Assembly: GCF_008727775.1 (NCBI RefSeq)
Contig: NZ_CP044232.1
Span: forward strand, 1,240,001-1,304,000
Reading direction: 5' to 3'
Source: Microbacterium lushaniae
GTDB lineage: Bacteria > Actinomycetota > Actinomycetes > Actinomycetales > Microbacteriaceae
Length of the DNA: 64,000 nt
Part shown: in pieces, positions 58,988 through 64,000 of the stretch
How positions within the stretch are numbered: the stretch's first letter is position 1
Layout: each line of letters begins with the position of its first letter
The notes under the pieces: model-generated
What the model saw: the letters and a program-made list of their open reading frames with translations, nothing else
Told to the model about the DNA's origin: nothing
Databases searched by the model: none
Program-made: the position numbers and the translations under genes

Positions 58988-59910
58988 GCAGCGTCCTGTA
59001 CGACGTCCCCGGACCGCGCGCGATGGCGCGCAACCGCGTCCTGGGGGTCCTGACCGTCGTGGTCGTCCTGGCAGTGGTCGGCTTCTTCGTATGGCGTCTC
59101 GCGGCGACCGGGCAGTTCACGGCGCAGAAGTGGTCGGCGTTCACCTACACCAACGTGTGGGTCAACATCGGGGAGGCGACGCTGCGCACGCTCGCGGCGT
59201 TCGCCACCGCGGCGGTCGGTGCCCTCGTCCTGGGCTTCGTGCTCGCCATCGGGCGCCTGTCCGACCACGCGTGGGTGCGCGTGCCGTTCACCGTCGTGAT
59301 CGAGCTGCTGCGCGCCGTGCCGGTGCTGATCTTCATGTTCCTGCTGTACTACGGCTTCCCCGTGATCGGCGTGAGGATGGAGCCGTACTGGGCCGTCGTG
59401 ATCGCCCTGATCGCCTACAACGGCTCGGTGCTGGCGGAGGTCTTCCGCGCGGGCGTCGAGTCGCTGCCGCGCGGGCAGAAGGAGGCCGGCTACGCGATCG
59501 GGCTGCGCAAGTCCGGGGTCATGCGCCTCATCCTGCTTCCCCAGGCGATCCGGGCGATGCTGCCGGTGATCATCGCGCAGCTGGTCGTGACGCTCAAGGA
59601 CACCGCACTCGGGTTCATCATCACCTACCCGGAGCTGCTGTTCTACGCCAAGTTCCTCGGCTCGCAGGCCAGCATCGGCTCGCCGATCATCCCCGCCACG
59701 ATGGTCACCGGCGCGATCTACATCGCCCTGTGCCTGGCGCTGTCGGGCGTCGCGACGCTGGCGGAGAAGCGGATGCGCCGTTCCCCCCGCGTCGCGAACG
59801 TGGCCGGGGCCAACCAGCCCACGCAGGAAGTGACCGATACGGAACTGATCGTCGCGCAGCGCGGGCTGGGCAAATACGACGGGACGAACACCGGCGGCGG
59901 CGCCGTCTGA
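58984..59910 (+). CDS. gluD: Glutamate-type ABC transporter permease 2
   Basis: A 308-residue permease, longer than GluC because of an N-terminal extension of about 60 residues with an extra helix and a hydrophilic C-terminal tail. The EAA loop is LPRGQKEAGYAIGLRKSGVMRLILLPQAIRAMLPVI. ATG 58,984 overlaps the gluC stop. A CGACGG/CCGTCG hairpin (59,922-59,937) follows the gene and runs into the pheS promoter. Confidence 0.9.
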   Translation: MSSVLYDVPGPRAMARNRVLGVLTVVVVLAVVGFFVWRLAATGQFTAQKWSAFTYTNVWVNIGEATLRTLAAFATAAVGALVLGFVLAIGRLSDHAWVRVPFTVVIELLRAVPVLIFMFLLYYGFPVIGVRMEPYWAVVIALIAYNGSVLAEVFRAGVESLPRGQKEAGYAIGLRKSGVMRLILLPQAIRAMLPVIIAQLVVTLKDTALGFIITYPELLFYAKFLGSQASIGSPIIPATMVTGAIYIALCLALSGVATLAEKRMRRSPRVANVAGANQPTQEVTDTELIVAQRGLGKYDGTNTGGGAV

Positions 59911-59921
59911 CGCGCGCGGGG

Positions 59922-59937
59922 CGACGGTGAGCCGTCG
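59922..59937 (+). terminator. Short hairpin between gluD and pheS
   Basis: CGACGG / CCGTCG with a TGAG loop, ending 1 nt before the pheS -10 hexamer. A weak terminator or part of the pheS promoter region. Confidence 0.35.
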
Positions 59938-59938
59938 G

Positions 59939-59944
59939 TAGACT
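59939..59944 (+). promoter_or_regulatory. -10 element, leaderless promoter of pheS
   Basis: TAGACT, 8 nt, then GTG 59,953. Confidence 0.45.
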
Positions 59945-59952
59945 CGACTCTC

Positions 59953-60993
59953 GTGTCCGATGCACCTGAGATCACCCCCGAAGCGGTCGAGGCCGCCGTG
60001 GATGCGGCGCTCGCCGCGATCGACGCCGCCGCCGATACCGCCGAGCTGAAAGCCGTCCGCGCCGCCCATTCCGGCGAGGGCTCCACGCTCGCGCGGCTCA
60101 ACGCCCGCCTGCGGGATGTGGCGCCCGAGAACAAGGCGGCGTTCGGAAAGCTCGTGGGCCAGGCCCGCGGGCGTGTGAACCAGGCGATCGCCGCGCGCGA
60201 GGCCGCGCTGGCCGAGGCGGAGACCGCCGCGAAGCTGGAAGCCGAGCGCATCGACATCACGGCGCTGCCCCAGCGCGCCCGCGTGGGGGCGCGGCATCCG
60301 CTCACCCTGCTGCAGGATCAGGTCGGCGACATCTTCGTCGGCATGGGGTGGGAGATCGCGGAGGGCCCCGAACTCGAGCACGAGTGGTACAACTTCGACG
60401 CGCTGAACCTGGACGCCGACCACCCGGCGCGGCAGATGCAGGACACGTTCTACGTCGACCCGGTCGCGCGCCACCTCCTGCTGCGCACGCAGACGAGCCC
60501 CGTGCAGATGCGCTCGATGCTCACGCGCGAGCTGCCGATCTACATCGTGTCGCCGGGCCGGGTGTTCCGCACGGACGAGTTCGACGCGACCCACCTGCCC
60601 GTCTTCAGCCAGTTCGAGGGCCTCGTCGTGGACAAGGGCATCACGATGGCGCACCTGCGCGGCACGCTCGATCACGTCGCGCAGCAGCTGTTCGGCGACC
60701 AGGCGCGCACCCGCATGCGGGCGAACTACTTCCCCTTCACCGAGCCGTCGGCCGAGTTCGACCTGTGGCACCCGACGTTCAAGGGCGGGGCGCGCTGGAT
60801 CGAATGGGGCGGCTGCGGCATGGTCAATCCGAACGTGCTGCGCGCGGCCGGCATCGACCCGGAGGTGTACTCCGGCTTCGCGTTCGGGATGGGTTTCGAG
60901 CGGACGCTGATGTTCCGCTCCGACGTGCAGGACATGCGCGACATGGCCGAGGGCGATGTCCGCTTCAGCGAGCAGTTCGGAATGGTGGTCTGA
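59953..60993 (+). CDS. pheS: Phenylalanine-tRNA ligase alpha subunit
   Basis: A 346-residue class II synthetase subunit. An N-terminal coiled coil (about 1-85) binds tRNA; class II motif 2 region reads IYIVSPGRVFRTDEFDATHLPVFSQFEGLVVDKG and motif 3 GGCGMVNPNVLRAAGIDPEVYSGFAFGMGFERTLM. GTG start. Its TGA overlaps the pheT ATG by one base (TGATG). Confidence 0.96.
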   Translation: MSDAPEITPEAVEAAVDAALAAIDAAADTAELKAVRAAHSGEGSTLARLNARLRDVAPENKAAFGKLVGQARGRVNQAIAAREAALAEAETAAKLEAERIDITALPQRARVGARHPLTLLQDQVGDIFVGMGWEIAEGPELEHEWYNFDALNLDADHPARQMQDTFYVDPVARHLLLRTQTSPVQMRSMLTRELPIYIVSPGRVFRTDEFDATHLPVFSQFEGLVVDKGITMAHLRGTLDHVAQQLFGDQARTRMRANYFPFTEPSAEFDLWHPTFKGGARWIEWGGCGMVNPNVLRAAGIDPEVYSGFAFGMGFERTLMFRSDVQDMRDMAEGDVRFSEQFGMVV

Positions 60994-63506
60994 TGCGCGT
61001 CCCCCTGAGTTGGCTGCGCGAGTACGTCGATGTGCCGGCGGATGCCACGGCCGACGACATCCTCGCCTCCCTCGTCTCCGTCGGGTTCGAGGAGGAGGAC
61101 GTCCACGGCTTCGGGCTGACCGGCCCCATCGTGGTGGGACAGGTCGTCGACTTCGTCGAGGAGCCGCAGTCCAACGGCAAGACGATCCGCTGGTGCCAGG
61201 TGGACGTCGGGGCGGCCAACGGCGGTGTGCGCGGCATCGTGTGCGGCGCGCGCAACTTCTTCGCCGGCGACAAGGTCGTGGTGACCCTTCCCGGCGCCGT
61301 GCTGCCCGGTCCCTTCCCGATCGCGGCGCGCAAGACCTACGGGCACGTCTCGGACGGCATGATCGCCTCCGCCAAGGAGCTCGGCCTGGGCGACGAGCAC
61401 TCCGGCATCCTGCGCCTGGCCGAGCTGGGACTGGACCCCGAGGTGGGCACCGACGCGATCGCCCTCCTGGGGCTGGATGACGTCGCCGTCGAGATCAACG
61501 TCACGCCCGACCGCGGCTACGCCCTGAGTCTGCGCGGCGTCGCGCGGGAGTACTCCCACGCCACCGGCGCGGCGTTCCGCGATCCGGGCGACCGCCCGTT
61601 CGAAGAACTCGAGCAGCCCACCGGCGGCTTCCCCGTCGCGGTCGTGGACGAAGGACCGATCCGCGGGCGCGTGGGGGCGAGCGAGTTCGTCGCGCGCATC
61701 GTGCGCGACGTCGATCCGACCCGGCCGACGCCTCCGTGGATGGTCGCGCGCCTGACCCTGGCGGGCGTCCGGCCCCTGGGCATCCTCATCGACATCACCA
61801 ACTACGTCATGCTCGAGCTGGGCAACCCCATCCACGGGTACGACCTGGACACCCTCACCGGCGGCATCACGGTGCGCCGGGCGAAGGAGGGTGAGAAGCT
61901 CACGACGCTCGACGGCAGGGAGCGCACGCTCAGCGTCGAAGACCTCCTCATCACCGACGAGTCCGGCCCCATCGGCCTGGCCGGGGTCATGGGCGGCGGC
62001 ACGACGGAGATGACCGAGGCCACCCGCAACGTCCTGATCGAGGCGGCGATCTTCGACCCCGTCACGATCGCCCGCACCGCACGGCGCCACAAGCTCCCCT
62101 CCGAGGCGTCGCGACGCTTCGAGCGCGGCGTGGACCCGCTGATCCCCTTCGTCGCCGCGCGCCGGGTGGCCGACCTCATGGTCGAGCACGCCGGCGGGAC
62201 GCTGGACACCGAGACCGGCGGTGCCCTCTTCACGGAGGTCTTCGTCGAGGCAGTGGAGCTGCCCAAGGCCTTCGTCCCCGGCCTCATCGGGGTGGAGTAC
62301 ACCGAGGCGGAGATCACCGGTGCTCTGGAGAGGATCGGCTGCGAGGTGACGGAGGACGCCGGCCAGGAGTGGATCGTCATCCCGCCGTCCTGGCGTCCCG
62401 ACCTCACCGACAAGTGGACGCTCGCCGAGGAGGTCGCCCGCATCACCGGGTACGACCGCATCCCCTCCACCCTGCCCATCCCGCCCTCCGGGCGCGGGTT
62501 CACGCCCGCTCAGCAGGCGCGGCGCCGTGTCGCCAACGCGCTGGCGGCCGCCGGGTACGTCGAGACCCTGTCGTTCGGCTTCACGACCGCGGAGCAGAAC
62601 GACCTGCACGGCTCGGCCACCGGCGCGCACGTGCCGAGCATCAAGCTCGCCAACCCGCTCGACGGGCAGGCGCCGTTCCTGCGTCGCTCGCTGATCCCCG
62701 GGCTCCTCCAGGTCGCGCACCGCAACGTCTCCCGCGGTTTCACCGACCTCGCGCTGTTCGAAGCCGGCGTCGTCGTCGTGCCCGAGGAGGGCGTGACGTA
62801 CGGCACCGAGACGGTGCCCGCCCCCGCCGTGCGTCCGGACGCGGCCACGCTCGCGGCGCTGGATGCGGCCATCCCGCCGCAGCCGCGCCACATCGCGGTG
62901 CTCGTCACCGGCAACCGCATCGCCAAGCAGCCGGGGCAGGACGCCGAGCCGTTCGACGTCGCCGACGTCCTGGACGCCGTGCGCACGATCGCCGTCGCCG
63001 CCGGGGTGGAGATCTCCGTGACCCAGGGGGAGCGCGCGGCGCTGCACCCCGGACGCACGGGGATCCTCACCGTCAGCGACGTGGAGGTCGGCTACGTGGG
63101 GGAGGTGCTGCCCGCTGTCGCGGCGGCCGCCGACCTGCCCGGCCGCGTCGCCGTGGCCGAGCTGAACCTGGACGCCCTGCTGGCGCGGGCCGGCGACCGC
63201 GTCATGGCCGCGTCGCTGTCGGGGTATCCCGTGGCGACGCAGGACGTGTCGCTGGTCGTGGGTGCCGACGTGCCCGCAGCCGACGTGCGTGCGGCGCTCG
63301 TGGACGGCGCCGGCGACCTGCTGGAATCGGCGCGGCTCGTGGACGACTACCGCGGCCCTGGCGTGCCGGAAGGGCGCAAGAGCCTCACCTTCGCGCTGCG
63401 CTTCCGTGCCCCCGACCGCACGCTCACCGCGGCCGAGGCGACCGAGGCGAAGCTTGCCGGCGTGGCGGTGGCCGCCGAACGCTTCGGCGCAGCCATCCGC
63501 GAGTAA
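60993..63506 (+). CDS. pheT: Phenylalanine-tRNA ligase beta subunit
   Basis: An 837-residue subunit with the full domain order: N-terminal MRVPLSWLREYVD, EMAP-like tRNA-binding domain (about 40-150), B3/B4 editing domain (to about 400), B5 domain, the catalytic-like core (GRGFTPAQQARRRVANALAAAGYVETLSFGF) and the C-terminal ferredoxin-fold anticodon-binding domain (SGYPVATQDVSLVVGADVPAADVRAAL). Together with pheS it forms the (alpha-beta)2 enzyme. Confidence 0.96.
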   Translation: MRVPLSWLREYVDVPADATADDILASLVSVGFEEEDVHGFGLTGPIVVGQVVDFVEEPQSNGKTIRWCQVDVGAANGGVRGIVCGARNFFAGDKVVVTLPGAVLPGPFPIAARKTYGHVSDGMIASAKELGLGDEHSGILRLAELGLDPEVGTDAIALLGLDDVAVEINVTPDRGYALSLRGVAREYSHATGAAFRDPGDRPFEELEQPTGGFPVAVVDEGPIRGRVGASEFVARIVRDVDPTRPTPPWMVARLTLAGVRPLGILIDITNYVMLELGNPIHGYDLDTLTGGITVRRAKEGEKLTTLDGRERTLSVEDLLITDESGPIGLAGVMGGGTTEMTEATRNVLIEAAIFDPVTIARTARRHKLPSEASRRFERGVDPLIPFVAARRVADLMVEHAGGTLDTETGGALFTEVFVEAVELPKAFVPGLIGVEYTEAEITGALERIGCEVTEDAGQEWIVIPPSWRPDLTDKWTLAEEVARITGYDRIPSTLPIPPSGRGFTPAQQARRRVANALAAAGYVETLSFGFTTAEQNDLHGSATGAHVPSIKLANPLDGQAPFLRRSLIPGLLQVAHRNVSRGFTDLALFEAGVVVVPEEGVTYGTETVPAPAVRPDAATLAALDAAIPPQPRHIAVLVTGNRIAKQPGQDAEPFDVADVLDAVRTIAVAAGVEISVTQGERAALHPGRTGILTVSDVEVGYVGEVLPAVAAAADLPGRVAVAELNLDALLARAGDRVMAASLSGYPVATQDVSLVVGADVPAADVRAALVDGAGDLLESARLVDDYRGPGVPEGRKSLTFALRFRAPDRTLTAAEATEAKLAGVAVAAERFGAAIRE

Positions 63507-63515
63507 CCGGCGGCG

Positions 63516-64000
63516 TCAGCGCGAGGGCCAGTGCCACGGCGGGCGGTCAAGCGTCCCCTGTCCGCTGACCCGCGTGCCGCCGCGGCCCGGCTCCAGGCGG
63601 TGCAGGAGCGCCCCGGCGGCTGCCAGCGCCTCCGCGAGCGGCTCGGCGTGCGTGACGACCATCACCTGCGTGGTCTCGGATGCGGCGGCGATCAGCTCGG
63701 CCAGCGGATGCAGCAGATCGGGGTGCAGGCTCGCCTCGGGCTCGTTGAGCACGATCAGCGGAGGCGGCTCGGGGGCCAGGAGCGCGGCGGCGAGCAGGAG
63801 ATAGCGCAGCGTGCCGTCGGAGAGCTCTTCGCCCGACAGCGGGCGGAGCAGACCCGGCTGGCGCCACAGCAGGCGGAACCGTCCGTCGTCGGCGGAGATC
63901 TCCACGCGGCTGCCGGGGAAGGCGCGGTCCACTTCGGTGTCCAGGCGCGCACCGGCGCCGGATTCGCGCACGGTCTGCCACGCCGCGGCGATGTCGGCTC
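63516..64000 (-). CDS. AAA-family ATPase, C-terminal part (cut by window edge)
   Basis: The reading frame enters from the right edge without a visible start and ends at 63,516, converging on pheT. The last 160 residues show the ABC-like signature GEELSDGTLRYLLLAAALL, Walker B PLIVLNEPEASLHPDLL and the switch His in VMVVTHAEPLAE, as in AAA_21/RecF-like ATPases. Walker A lies outside the window. Such proteins act in repair, defence or as toxin-type OLD relatives; no choice is possible from this fragment. Confidence 0.75.
   Translation of the reverse strand, partial: ADIAAAWQTVRESGAGARLDTEVDRAFPGSRVEISADDGRFRLLWRQPGLLRPLSGEELSDGTLRYLLLAAALLAPEPPPLIVLNEPEASLHPDLLHPLAELIAAASETTQVMVVTHAEPLAEALAAAGALLHRLEPGRGGTRVSGQGTLDRPPWHWPSR

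Overview
The window is a stretch of chromosome from a high-GC Gram-positive bacterium, most likely Microbacterium or a close relative in the Microbacteriaceae (Actinomycetota). This rests on the very high GC content, GTG and TTG starts, and the actinobacterial order pnp...dapB-thyX-dapA-rnj-ftsK-pgsA-cinA-clgR-recA-recX-miaB-miaA-dapF-hflX-lexA. That is an inference from gene order and protein motifs; no 16S rRNA or tRNA gene is visible. Coding density is high: about 68 protein genes, all open, with no insertion sequence, prophage or CRISPR array.

Layout. 1-11,100 is mixed housekeeping and transport: an S9 peptidase cut by the window edge, a Pit phosphate transporter, a CpdA-like phosphoesterase, aspartase, a FAH-family enzyme, a PrsW protease, an FKBP isomerase, a YhiM-like membrane protein, and EamA and MFS exporters. 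rpsO (11,277) is separated from pnp (19,453) by about 8 kb of accessory genes: a 2-oxoglutarate oxygenase, an acyltransferase, a hydrolase, a luciferase-like monooxygenase with its FMN reductase, a fructosamine-kinase-like protein, DUF5302 and a lytic-transglycosylase-like protein. 21,900-32,900 holds lysine/DAP genes (dapB, dapA), thyX, RNase J and several small enzymes, including an aldo/keto reductase whose whole catalytic tetrad looks substituted. 32,988-49,700 is DNA maintenance and the SOS circuit (ftsK, recA, recX, lexA and a LexA-controlled LysM division-inhibitor candidate) interleaved with tRNA modification (miaB, miaA), pgsA, clgR, dapF and hflX. 49,700-53,600 is a partial histidine operon (hisC-hisB-hisH-priA). 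54,270-63,500 is translation (infC-rpmI-rplT, a TrmH-family methyltransferase, pheS-pheT) interrupted by a glutamate-type ABC uptake operon. A truncated AAA ATPase closes the window.

Expression signals. At least 21 genes or short leader ORFs begin exactly 6 nt after a TANNNT hexamer, so leaderless transcription appears to be the default. Three leaderless ATG/GTG codons open Arg-rich mini-ORFs of 13-17 codons whose TGA stop overlaps the start codon of the real gene (MFS transporter, histidine phosphatase, hflX). The infC gene starts with AUC and its ribosome-binding site can be masked by an upstream complement. pnp starts with TTG behind a structured leader. LexA-type boxes lie upstream of recA and on the promoter of the LysM gene.

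Most unusual feature. The three sizeable convergent intergenic gaps each carry a roughly 68-nt element built from four copies of a ten-base unit: two direct copies at a 19-nt period, then two inverted copies at the same period. Two elements share one unit and are 82% identical to each other. The third has the same geometry with a different unit and folds into an almost perfect double stem. I do not recognise this as a named repeat family.
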